Below, piece by piece: positions 26,814 through 35,346 of a DNA stretch of 64,000 nt. Origin of the DNA: Nevskia sp964451925 (GTDB lineage: Bacteria > Pseudomonadota > Gammaproteobacteria > Nevskiales > Nevskiaceae); contig CAYVKA010000009.1 of the NCBI GenBank assembly GCA_964451925.1, positions 1 through 64,000 of the forward strand, read 5' to 3'. The notes beneath the pieces are model-generated. The model worked only from the letters and a program-made list of their open reading frames with translations. It searched no databases and was not told the DNA's origin. The translations under genes were made by a program, and so were the position numbers. Position 1 is the stretch's first letter; each line of letters starts with the position of its first letter.

Positions 26814-27968
26814 CTAATTCCGTTCCGCGATCGGCACGAACTTCAGGTCTTCCGGCCCGGTGTAATTGGCCGAGGGGCGGATGATCTTGCCGTCGATGCG
26901 CTGCTCGACGATGTGCGCCGACCAGTCCGAGGTGCGGGCGATGACGAACAGCGGCGTGAACATCGCGGTGGGCACGCCCATCATGTGGTAGGACACGGCG
27001 CTGAACCAGTCCAGGTTGGGGAACATCTTCTTCTCGCGCCACATCACCGCTTCAAGACGATCGGCGATGTCGAACATCTTGGTGTTGTCCTGCTCCTTGC
27101 TCAGGTGACGGGCCACTTCCTTGATCACCTTGTTGCGCGGATCGGACACGGTATACACCGGGTGGCCGAAGCCGATGACCACTTCCTTGTTGCCAACCCG
27201 CTTGACGATGTCGGCCTCGGCTTCATCCGGGCTGTCGTAGCGCTTCTGGATCTCGAAGGCCACCTCGTTGGCACCACCGTGCTTGGGGCCGCGCAGGGCG
27301 CCGATGCCGCCGGTGATGGCGCTGTACATGTCCGAGCCGGTGCCGGCGATGACGCGGCAGGTGAAGGTGCTGGCGTTGAATTCGTGCTCGGCGTACAGGA
27401 TCAGGCTGGTGTGCATCGCCTTGACCCAGGAATCGGAAGGCTTCTCGCCGTGCAGCAGGTGCAGGAAGTGGCCGCCGATGGAGTCGTCGTCGGTTTCCAC
27501 GTCGATGATGTTGCCGTTGACGGCGTAGTGGTACCAGTACAGCAGCATCGAGCCCAGCGAGGCCATCAGCTTGTCGGCGATGTCGCGGGCGCCGGGGTGG
27601 TTGTGGTCGTCCTTCTCCGGCAGGGCGCAGCCCAGCGCCGAGACGCCGGTGCGCATCACGTCCATCGGGTGGCTGGCCGCCGGCAGCGCTTCCAGCGCGC
27701 TCTTCACCGACGCCGGCAGCCCGCGCAGGGCCTTCAGCCGGGTCTTGTAGGCCTTCAGCTCGGCCTTGGTCGGCAGCTTGCCGTGCACCAGCAGGTGGGC
27801 GATTTCCTCGAACTCGCAGGCGTCGGCCACGTCCAGGATGTCGTAGCCGCGGTAATGCAGATCGTTGCCGCTACGGCCGACCGTGCACAGCGCGGTGTTG
27901 CCGGCGGTGACGCCGGAGAGGGCCACGGATTTCTTGGGCTTGGGGCAGTTGGCACTTGCTTCACTCAT
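26814..27968 (-). CDS. prpC: 2-methylcitrate synthase
   Basis: A 384-residue citrate-synthase-family enzyme condensing propionyl-CoA with oxaloacetate. Catalytic His residues are in GPKHGGANEVAFEIQ and GFGHPVYTVSDPRN and the Asp in PNLDWFSAVSYHMMGVP. The SYHMMGVPTAMFTPLF and short N-terminus point to the methylcitrate subtype rather than long gamma-proteobacterial GltA. prpB and prpD are not adjacent; instead a KAS III-like gene follows. A -24/-12 promoter candidate with enhancer-like palindromes lies upstream (28133-28306), in line with sigma-54 control of prp genes in enterics. Confidence 0.92.
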   Translation of the reverse strand: MSEASANCPKPKKSVALSGVTAGNTALCTVGRSGNDLHYRGYDILDVADACEFEEIAHLLVHGKLPTKAELKAYKTRLKALRGLPASVKSALEALPAASHPMDVMRTGVSALGCALPEKDDHNHPGARDIADKLMASLGSMLLYWYHYAVNGNIIDVETDDDSIGGHFLHLLHGEKPSDSWVKAMHTSLILYAEHEFNASTFTCRVIAGTGSDMYSAITGGIGALRGPKHGGANEVAFEIQKRYDSPDEAEADIVKRVGNKEVVIGFGHPVYTVSDPRNKVIKEVARHLSKEQDNTKMFDIADRLEAVMWREKKMFPNLDWFSAVSYHMMGVPTAMFTPLFVIARTSDWSAHIVEQRIDGKIIRPSANYTGPEDLKFVPIAERN

Positions 27969-28132
27969 ATCGTTTGATCCGTCGAAGGGGATGGCTTTGT
28001 CCCGCACCGCGCGAACGGCGCGTCGAGCTTCTGCTCGTGGGCCTGGTGCAAGGGCGTCCCGGCGGCGACGCTGCCGAGTTGCGGATCGCGCATGCACCGA
28101 ATGCCCTTGTCATTTGACCAGGGCGATCGGTG

Positions 28133-28148
28133 TACAAATCACGTGCCA
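28133..28148 (-). promoter_or_regulatory. Candidate sigma-54 promoter upstream of prpC
   Basis: Read on the minus strand the sequence is TGGCACGTGATTTGTA. It matches the -24/-12 consensus TGGCACGNNNNTTGCW except that the -12 C is T. It lies about 165 bases before the prpC start. Confidence 0.42.
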
Positions 28149-28267
28149 ACGGCCAAAAGGCCTGCGCGAGCGCGGGCGGCGCTGCACGCATCTCCGTAAC
28201 TCCATGATTTACATCCTTAAGAGAAGACGGACGGGCCTACTCGCATCAGCCCCGCCGTGCGCACCGG

Positions 28268-28306
28268 ATCAATGTTTGATGCGGCCTTGATGTTGAATGA
28301 TCAACA
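28268..28306. promoter_or_regulatory. Two TTGA/TCAA palindromes, enhancer-like
   Basis: ATCAATGTTTGAT (28268-28280; arms ATCAA/TTGAT) and TGTTGAATGATCAACA (28291-28306; 6-bp perfect arms) sit about 120-160 bases upstream of the -24/-12 candidate. That is the usual spacing for binding sites of NtrC/XylR-type activators. Confidence 0.45.
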
Positions 28307-28353
28307 CTCGCCGCGAGCAGGCCTGCTCAATGCATCCCCGACCAGAACCGCAA

Positions 28354-29463
28354 TCAGTACACCACGACAGCGCGAATGGATTCGCCGCGCGTCATTAGCT
28401 CGAAGCCATGGTTGATGTCCTCGAGCTTCAGGACATGCGTGATCAATGGATCGATCTGGATCTTGTGGTCCATGTACCAGTCGACGAGCCGCGGCACATC
28501 GGTGCGGCCGCGGGCGCCGCCGAAGGCGGAGCCGATCCAGCGGCGTCCGGTCACAAGCTGGAACGGACGCGTCGCGATCTCCTGACCCGAACCGGCGACG
28601 CCGATGATGGTCGAGACGCCCCACCCCTTGTGGCAGCATTCGAGCGCCTGGCGCATCAGGTTCACGTTGCCGACGCATTCGAACGAATAGTCGGCCCCGC
28701 CCCTGGTCAGCTCCACCAGGTGGGCCACGATGTCGCCCTCGATTTCCCTAGGGTTGACGAAGTGGGTCATGCCGAACTCGCGCGCCATCTTCTCGCGGGC
28801 CGGATTGAGATCGACGCCGACGATCATGTTCGCGCCAACCATCTTCAGGCCCTGAATCACGTTCAAGCCGATGCCGCCGAGGCCGAACACGACGCAATTG
28901 GCGCCGGCCTCGACCTTGGCCGTGAAAATCACCGCGCCGATTCCGGTTGTGACGCCGCAGCCGATGTAGCAGACCTTGTCAAAGGGCGCATCCTCGCGAA
29001 TCCTGGCCAGCGCGATTTCGGGCAGAACGGTGTAGTTGGCGAACGTCGAGCAACCCATGTAGTGCAACACCGGCTTGCCCCGGTAAGAGAAGCGGCTGGA
29101 GCCGTCCGGCATCAGGCCCCTGCCTTGCGTGCCGCGGATCTTCTGGCAGAGATTGGTCTTGTGCGAGGTGCAGTAGTCGCACTCGCGGCACTCCGGCGTA
29201 TACAGCGGAATGACGTGATCGCCCTTCTTGAGCGTCTTCACACCGGGGCCGACGTCGACCACGATGCCCGCACCCTCGTGACCGAGGATCGCTGGGAACA
29301 GGCCCTCCGGATCGGCGCCGGAGAGCGTGTACTTGTCGGTGTGGCAGAGACCCGTGGCCTTGATCTCCACCAGGACCTCACCTTCCCGGGGGCCCTGCAG
29401 CTGCACGGTCTCGACCGCCAGCGGCTTGCCGGCTTCGAAGGCGACGGCGGCGCGTACATCCAT
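28354..29463 (-). CDS. frmA: S-(hydroxymethyl)glutathione dehydrogenase / class III alcohol dehydrogenase
   Basis: A 369-residue zinc-dependent enzyme that oxidises the glutathione-formaldehyde adduct. Catalytic zinc ligands are in ATGLCHTDKYTLSG and GHEGAG; the structural zinc site is ECRECDYCTSHKTNLC. The coenzyme loop is VFGLGGIGLNVIQG. KIRGTQGRGLMPDGSSRF is class III-specific. AAGGAG lies before the ATG. No S-formylglutathione hydrolase gene is adjacent. It is downstream of a Rieske demethylase-type oxygenase, so it may detoxify released formaldehyde (inference). Confidence 0.96.
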   Translation of the reverse strand: MDVRAAVAFEAGKPLAVETVQLQGPREGEVLVEIKATGLCHTDKYTLSGADPEGLFPAILGHEGAGIVVDVGPGVKTLKKGDHVIPLYTPECRECDYCTSHKTNLCQKIRGTQGRGLMPDGSSRFSYRGKPVLHYMGCSTFANYTVLPEIALARIREDAPFDKVCYIGCGVTTGIGAVIFTAKVEAGANCVVFGLGGIGLNVIQGLKMVGANMIVGVDLNPAREKMAREFGMTHFVNPREIEGDIVAHLVELTRGGADYSFECVGNVNLMRQALECCHKGWGVSTIIGVAGSGQEIATRPFQLVTGRRWIGSAFGGARGRTDVPRLVDWYMDHKIQIDPLITHVLKLEDINHGFELMTRGESIRAVVVY

Positions 29464-29536
29464 GATGATGCTCCTTGAGGAAGGGCGCGGCAGCAAGACG
29501 CTCGGTGCCCGCCGTCCGCGCCGCTGGGAATCCCGG

Positions 29537-29923
29537 CTAAGCCGGCGCGAAGCAGTAGGCGCAGAGCTTGTTGCCGCCGGGATCGCGGATGTAGGCCGCA
29601 TACGCGGTCGGCGTGAAGCTGCGCGGCCCAGGGGCGCCCTCGTCCCTGGCGCCGTTGGCCAGGGCGGCCTCGTGGAACTTGTGGACCGCCGCGCGGCTCG
29701 GCGCGGCGAAGCTGATGGTGCCGCCGTTCGCATACGTCGCCGGCAAGCCATTGCCCGGCTTCGTGACCATGAACTCCGGCCCCTCCGTCCCCCACAGCGA
29801 GGCGTCGTCCAGGTTCATGGCGCGCTTGATGCCCAGAGTGCCGAGCACGGAGTCATAGAAGGTACGGGCACGCGCGATATCGTTGGTGCCGATCACTACA
29901 TGGGTAAAAATCGCCATTGTCAT
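29537..29923 (-). CDS. VOC-family (glyoxalase/bleomycin-resistance fold) protein
   Basis: A 128-residue metal-fold protein of the vicinal-oxygen-chelate type. It begins MAIFTHVVIGTNDIARARTF (the first beta-alpha-beta unit), carries GTISFAAPSRAAVHKFHEAA, and closes with YAAYIRDPGGNKLCAYCFA, where the Asp-Pro-Gly-Gly-Asn-Lys turn is typical. Substrate unknown. Two ATGs three codons apart are possible; a GAGAGAG Shine-Dalgarno region precedes both. It lies between frmA and the oxygenase reductase on the same strand. Confidence 0.88.
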   Translation of the reverse strand: MTMAIFTHVVIGTNDIARARTFYDSVLGTLGIKRAMNLDDASLWGTEGPEFMVTKPGNGLPATYANGGTISFAAPSRAAVHKFHEAALANGARDEGAPGPRSFTPTAYAAYIRDPGGNKLCAYCFAPA

Positions 29924-30038
29924 CTCTCTCTCTTTGGATGGAATGAAGCCTGATGTAGATCCACAACATCTCACTGCTCTTGGCGCCATTGCGCCGAGGC
30001 TCTGCCCCCGGCGCTTGCCACCGACTCCCACAGCACGA

Positions 30039-30998
30039 TCAGAGATCGAGTTCCAGCACCGGCGATCTGGCGCGCGAGACGCAGACCAGGAGCGACTTGT
30101 TCGACGCCCGCTCGGCCTCCGACAGCACGCTGTCGCGATGGTCGCACTCGCCGGAGATCACGTCGGTCCGGCAGGTCGCACAGAGGCCTTCGCGGCAGGA
30201 CCACGGCACCCCGACACCGTAATCCTCAAGCACATCGAGGATGCTGCGGTCCGGCGGCACCACCAACTCCAGCCCGCTCCTCACCAGGCGCAGGGAGAAT
30301 TCCCGGTCGGTGCTGGTGTCGGCCGGCGCGGCACTGAACCATTCGAAATGCATCCGCTCCGCCGGCCGCAGCGCACCCGCCGCGGCGACCGCCTTCATCA
30401 GAGGCTCCGGGCCGCAGGTGTAGACGTGCGCATCCGCCGCCACCTGGTCCAGCATCTTTGCGGCGTCGAACAAACGGCCCTGCTGCTCGTCGTCGAAATG
30501 GAACTCGACCAGCTTGTCCGGCAACGCCATCAGCTCCTCGTAGAACGCCGTTCTCACGCGGTTGCGCGTGCAGTAGTACAGCCGCCACTTCCTGCCCTCG
30601 GCCAGACAGGTGCGGATCATCGACATGATCGGCGTGATGCCGATGCCGCCGGCCACGAAGACGCACTCCTCAGGCGATTGCGCCAGTGGGAAGTTGTTGC
30701 GCGGCAGGCTCAGCCTCAGCGTCTGCCCGACCCGCAGCGTTTCATGGATCAGCTTGGAGCCACCGCGGCTGTCGCGAGCCAGGCCGACGCCGAAGCAATA
30801 ACGGTGCGTTTCCCGCGGATCGTTGCACAGCGAATAGTGCCGGACTATGCGATCCTTTAGATGGACCTCGAGATGGGCGCCAGCCATGAACGGGGGCAGC
30901 GGCTTTCCGTTCGGGTCGCGGAGCTCGATCAACAGGACGTCGCGCGCCTCGCATCGCACGGCGTGGACCAGCAGATTCAGCGTGGCCGAGACGGTCAT
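30039..30998 (-). CDS. PDR/VanB-family oxidoreductase (phthalate dioxygenase reductase-like)
   Basis: A 319-residue reductase that passes electrons from NAD(P)H through FMN and a 2Fe-2S cluster to a Rieske oxygenase. Domain order: flavin-binding barrel with IVRHYSLCNDP (about residues 50-62), NAD-binding domain with VAGGIGITPIMSMIR and YTCGPEPLMKAV, then a C-terminal plant-type ferredoxin with CREGLCATCRTDVISGECDH and a late Cys in LLVCVSRA. The order FMN-NAD-2Fe2S identifies the VanB/phthalate dioxygenase reductase class. It is the obvious partner of the upstream oxygenase. Confidence 0.93.
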   Translation of the reverse strand: MTVSATLNLLVHAVRCEARDVLLIELRDPNGKPLPPFMAGAHLEVHLKDRIVRHYSLCNDPRETHRYCFGVGLARDSRGGSKLIHETLRVGQTLRLSLPRNNFPLAQSPEECVFVAGGIGITPIMSMIRTCLAEGRKWRLYYCTRNRVRTAFYEELMALPDKLVEFHFDDEQQGRLFDAAKMLDQVAADAHVYTCGPEPLMKAVAAAGALRPAERMHFEWFSAAPADTSTDREFSLRLVRSGLELVVPPDRSILDVLEDYGVGVPWSCREGLCATCRTDVISGECDHRDSVLSEAERASNKSLLVCVSRARSPVLELDL

Positions 30999-31115
30999 GT
31001 GCTTCCTAAAACGGTCTTCTCGCCAGTTGGTGCGGCGCGCACTGGAAGTTGGGAATAGGACCAGCGCCGCAGGTCGCCCGTCCCATGGTGAGCTATGCCG
31101 TCGACATAACGACGA

Positions 31116-31144
31116 GGGGGCTGCGTCGAGACAGCCCCCCTTTT
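31116..31144 (+). terminator. GC-rich hairpin between oxygenase and reductase genes
   Basis: GGGGGCTG, an 8-base loop, and CAGCCCCC, followed by CTTTT on the plus strand. It is an intrinsic-terminator shape for plus-strand transcription. On the minus strand the same stem lies between the oxygenase stop and the reductase start and could stabilise or attenuate the downstream message. Confidence 0.5.
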
Positions 31145-31153
31145 CGCGAATGC

Positions 31154-32218
31154 CTAGGCCGCCTCCAACGAAGCGCTCGCCGCCTTCTCCTCGCGGATCA
31201 GCTTGTCCAGCACCCAGAGCATCTTGCCCGGGCCCGCGTCGTGGGCGATGTTGATCATCTTCAGGTCCGGGTGCTCCTTGCGCCGGATATGCTGGGCCTC
31301 CAGCATGGTCTTGTCTTCGGTGAACGCCTCGTCCAGAGTGCCGCCGAGCAGGTCGCTGAGGCCCGGAAACTCTGTGGCGCTGCTGGCGCCCCAGGAATAG
31401 TAGTAATCGACGGAGTCGTCGTCGCAGGGCGTCACCGACTGGCAGGTCCAGGTGTCGACCAGCAACTGCCCGTTCGACTCGCCCTCGTTGTTGGTGCCGG
31501 CGCTGAAGGCCCGGAAGCGCATCACCCAGTTGCAGGGCACGGTGTGCTGGATGTCGAAGCAGATGTCGAGCTTGGTGCCGGCCGGGAAGATGTGCCGGAC
31601 GGCTCCCGTCGGATCGACGTTGCGCACCCAGAACAGGGTGTTGATGCCGCGCGGCGTAATCGTATGGATCGGCTTGATCTGGCTGTAGGCGATGTCGCCG
31701 CCGACGGTATCCTTGTGCACCCAGGTCAGGTGGCTAAGGTCGGCGAGGTTCTCGATCTCCCAGCGATAGTTGGTCTGCACATGCATCTGCGAAGCGCGCA
31801 GATTCCAGTTCGGATCCTTGAGGCCAACCGAGAAGCAGATTAGGTTCGGATCCGCCTTGTCGGGGTCACCCATCCAGACCCACACCCAGCTGTCCTTCTC
31901 GACCACCGGGAAGCTGCGCACGCAGGCACGCTCGGGAATCGTGGCTTGACCAGGAACTTCCTCGCAGATGCCCTCGCTGTTGAACTTCAGGCCGTGATAC
32001 ATGCAGCGCAGCGATCCGCCCTCCTTCTGGCCCAGCGACAAGGCAGCCTGGCGATGCGGGCAGCGGTCCTCAAGCGCAACCATCTTGCCGTCCGGCCGGC
32101 GATACAGCACCACGTGCTCGCCGGCTATCTTGCGCGCGACGATCGCCTTGCGCCCCTGATGGAACTGGTGCTCCCAGCCGGCGCAATACCAGGCGTTTTT
32201 CAGAAATACCTCGGCCAT
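31154..32218 (-). CDS. Rieske non-haem iron oxygenase, VanA/O-demethylase-like
   Basis: A 354-residue aromatic-ring oxygenase alpha subunit. The Rieske cluster ligands are CPHRQAAL and, 17 residues after the first His, CMYHGLKF. The mononuclear iron site is ENLADLSHLTWVHKDT, giving the two His ligands; the third carboxylate is further on. Its single-subunit size and start (NAWYCAGWEHQF) fit vanillate/dicamba O-demethylase-type enzymes, which release formaldehyde. The actual substrate is unknown. GGAGAGCGAG precedes the ATG. A TTGTC/GACAA palindrome at 32239-32252 may be an operator. The reductase and formaldehyde dehydrogenase follow downstream. Confidence 0.92.
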   Translation of the reverse strand: MAEVFLKNAWYCAGWEHQFHQGRKAIVARKIAGEHVVLYRRPDGKMVALEDRCPHRQAALSLGQKEGGSLRCMYHGLKFNSEGICEEVPGQATIPERACVRSFPVVEKDSWVWVWMGDPDKADPNLICFSVGLKDPNWNLRASQMHVQTNYRWEIENLADLSHLTWVHKDTVGGDIAYSQIKPIHTITPRGINTLFWVRNVDPTGAVRHIFPAGTKLDICFDIQHTVPCNWVMRFRAFSAGTNNEGESNGQLLVDTWTCQSVTPCDDDSVDYYYSWGASSATEFPGLSDLLGGTLDEAFTEDKTMLEAQHIRRKEHPDLKMINIAHDAGPGKMLWVLDKLIREEKAASASLEAA

Positions 32219-32238
32219 CTCGCTCTCCTCTCTCGTAT

Positions 32239-32252
32239 TTGTCAGGGGACAA
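32239..32252. promoter_or_regulatory. Palindrome upstream of oxygenase gene, possible operator
   Basis: TTGTC, AGGG, GACAA: a perfect 5-bp inverted repeat 21 bases before the oxygenase start and upstream of its ribosome binding site. Operator function is inferred from position only. Confidence 0.35.
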
Positions 32253-32499
32253 TCTGCGTCCTGAAGCTGTCCTTTCCGCGACGGCACTCAGGATCGTTGC
32301 GGATGAGCAAGAGGTTAGGGTTCGCGTTCCGGCAAATCACCCACCGATAAGGATGGAGATTGCGGTGGGCGTTATTGGCCTGGCGGCAGGCTCTTTTGCA
32401 GTGGCCGCCGCCGCCCGGGACGGCCGCCCGAGGGCGTCACCCTCCTTTTCGGTGGGTGACAGGCCGGCGCTCAGCGACTACGGGAGCGCGCTGCCCGGG

Positions 32500-35230
32500 C
32501 TAGGTGATCCACTGATTCAGCCTGGCGCGCTTGATTGCGTCCGGCCGGCGGCGCACGTCGAGCTTGTCGAAGATGCGCTGCCAGTACCACTTGATGGTGC
32601 TCTCCGCGAGGCAGAGCGCCATGGCGATGTCCTGATTCTGGTTGCCCTGCGCCGCCAGGTTCAGGATCTGCAATTCGCGCTGGCTGAGCAGCTCCTGGCT
32701 CGCGGCGCTCGACTCCGGGTCGGGCAAGGAGGACGCGGCGGGACGATCGTCCGGGTTTTCGCTGGCGCCGAGCAAGGCCGCAAGATAGTCGTCGACGGGG
32801 CCAGCTCCAATGGTCCGCATCTCGCCCAGCAGGGCCAGGACCTCCGCCCCCTCGTCGATGATCGAGCGCATGAAGCGGCCGGGCTCTCCCATCTGCAGGC
32901 ATTCGAGCAGCGTGCGCTGCGCCGCGCGCCGGCCGCCGCCGGCGGCAAGGACCCGCGCCAGCAAGGTGCCCGTGGCGATGGCGGCACGATAGCAGTGCCG
33001 CCTGCGGGCATGGCCGTACCAGAGCTTGAGCAGGGGCGCCGCCTCGCGGTCCCGGCCATCCGCCAACATCATCCGCGAAACGATGATGGCCAGCAGCCAG
33101 TCGCCTGTGGTCGAGCTTTCGCCCGGCTCCGGGGGCGCCACGACGCTCGCGCACAGGGCGCTGCCATCGATCAGCCTTTGCGCCTCGCCCGCCTTGCCGC
33201 TCAGCAGGTTCTGGCGAACCCGCTCGTTCAGCACGGCGGCGTGTAGCCGCGAGAAGCCGCGCTGCGAGGAAAACCATTGACCTTCCTCGAGCATGCTATC
33301 GGCCTCCGTCTGCCGGCCGCGCAGCGCCATCAGCCGTGCCGAGGTCAGGAAGCCGGCGATCAGGTTGTCGACGAAGCCGAGATCGGAGACGACATCGCGC
33401 TGCGCCAGCGTCTCCTCGGCAAGGCGCAGCTGATTTCGCTCGTAGTATAGTTCGGCGAGCATCAGCGCCGGCATGTTGTACAGCGCCGAGCGCTCGCCAT
33501 GCAACTCGATCGCGGTCTGCAGCGCGGTTTCGTAGGCCTCGTGTGCGTGATCGAGGTCGCCGCGGGCGAAGAAGGTCGCACCGGCGATGGACTGGTGGAA
33601 AACGATGCCATAGCGGGCTCCACCCTCGACGAAGCGGTCATGCAGCATCCGCGTCGAGGTCGCCACGCCTTCGCAGCGAAACAGCTCGCGGTTGGAAGCC
33701 ATGATCGCCGAGCCGGCCGAGGCGCACATGAAGTGGTCGCCGGTGCGATCAGCGTGCAGCCAGGCCTGCGCCAGCTGGGCCGTCTTGGAGATGTCGTCGG
33801 ATAGCAGAGCCAGCATCATTTCACGATGGGCGAGCTTGCCTTGCAGGAACGCCTGCTCCGCATCGGTGCTCGCATCGGCGGCCGGCTTACGGTCGGCGAG
33901 CACGGCACGCACCCGCTCCAGCTCGGCCCGCGCATCGTCGAAGCGCCAGGACAGCTCGTTCTGCCAGGCGCGCTCCAGCTGCAGGCGCGGCAGGCGGTCG
34001 AGCAGCTGCCGCGGCAGGCGCGCCGACAGCGACATCAGGGTCGCCGTCTGGCCGGTGGCGAACAGGTCGCCGCAAGCGGTGTCGAGCAGCTGCCCCGCCA
34101 GCTCGGCGTTCTCCGCGCCGAAGGCGTGCTCGATCGCGTCGGTCATGAAGCGATGCTCGGCAAACCAGTCGGAGGCGCGCTGGTGGTAGTTGGCGATCCT
34201 CTCGGGGTGCAGATCGCGCAGGCGGCGCCGCAGGAAGTCCGAGAACAGGTGGTGGTAGCGGTGCCAGCGATGCTCGGGGTCGAGCGAGAACACCAGCAGG
34301 TTGCGGCGCTCGATCTCCTCAATCATCATCCAGCCGTCCGTGCGCTCGAGCAGGGCGTCGGCCAGGGAGCAGTTGAAGCGCTGCAGGATCGAGGTGGCCA
34401 TCAGGAACTGCTGGAGGTCCGGCGTCTGGCGGCGGAACACCTCCTCTCCGAGGAAGTCGCCCACGCTCTTGTGCTCGCCCGAAAACTGATCGAGGAACCG
34501 ATCGACGTTGCTGCTGCCGTGCAGGGCGATGCCGGCCATCTGCAGCGACGCCGGCCAGCCCTCCGTACCGATCCGCAGCCGCTGCACCTGCGGCTGGCTC
34601 AGCTCCACCCCGCTGATGCGGCCGACGAATTCGCCGACCTCGTGCTCGCTGAAGCTGAGGTCGGCGATGTCGATCTCGAAGATCTCGCCCTGCGCCCGCA
34701 GGCGGCTCAGCGGCAGATCGTTGTGCGTGCGCGTCGCGATCAGCAGGTGCAGGGAATGAAGCGGCGACAGCAGCAGGGTGTTGACCAGGTCCCGGATCTC
34801 TGGGTCGGCGACCAGATGGTAGTCGTCGAGGAACAGGAACAGATCTTGGTCGAGCGCTACCAGCTCGTTCAGCAGGAGTGCCTTCAGCGCGTCGGGGAGC
34901 AAGTTCACGCCCGAGCCAATAGCATTGGCGAAGGGCCGCCGGAAGCACAGCCCGGCGCGGCGCTTCGGCAAAGTAGCCGACGAAGGCGCTCAGGTCCTTG
35001 TCGTTCTCATCCAGGCTGATCCAGCCGACGTTGCGCCCGATCGCCTTGAACTGGAGATAGGTCTGGCCAAGGGTGCTGGTCTTGCCGTACCCAGCCGGAG
35101 CGCAGGCAAGCAGGAGCTTCTGGTTGCCGAAGCCCTCGATCAAGCGGAGCAGGTGCGCACGCGGAATCAAGCCGCTGCGCTTGCTCGGCGGTATCAGCTT
35201 GGTCGCGAGGGTCGTACCGAATCCGGCCAT
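32500..35230 (-). pseudogene. MalT/AlkS-like LuxR-family regulator, frameshifted
   Basis: Two overlapping frames together encode a normal ~909-residue ATP-dependent LuxR regulator. Frame one (from 35230) gives LIPPSKRSGLIPRAHLLRLI and the Walker A ACAPAGYGKTST, up to LSAFVGYF. The rest, from Walker B-like LFLFLDDYH through the tetratricopeptide-like middle to the C-terminal helix-turn-helix SQRELQILNLAAQGNQNQD and STIKWYWQRIFDKLDV, is in another frame. The switch lies near 34945-34975 and equals one extra base. It may be a real inactivation or a sequencing error. AlkS-type regulators activate hydrocarbon genes; this one sits upstream of the Rieske oxygenase. Confidence 0.85.
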
Positions 35231-35346
35231 GACCGCAGTCCTCCAGACTGTGTGGGCTAATGCCTCTGTGGTCTTCCGGCTGGCGCCGGCCGCCAGGGAT
35301 CATAGCGAATCCCGCCGGCGGGCTCCCGCGGCCATACCGGGCGCAG

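Larger units (their letters stand above)
27969..28353. other. 385-base intergenic region upstream of prpC
   Basis: No gene is supported. It holds the candidate sigma-54 promoter (28133-28148) and two palindromes (28268-28280, 28291-28306) described separately, and a GGCCAAAAGGCC palindrome near 28151-28162. It separates prpC from the formaldehyde dehydrogenase gene, both on the minus strand. Confidence 0.6.

Noticed and set aside
32331..32346. GG-N10-GC sequence upstream of the Rieske oxygenase as a third-type sigma-54 promoter
   Set aside because: The TTGC part fits, but only three of seven -24 positions match, so it is too weak to list.
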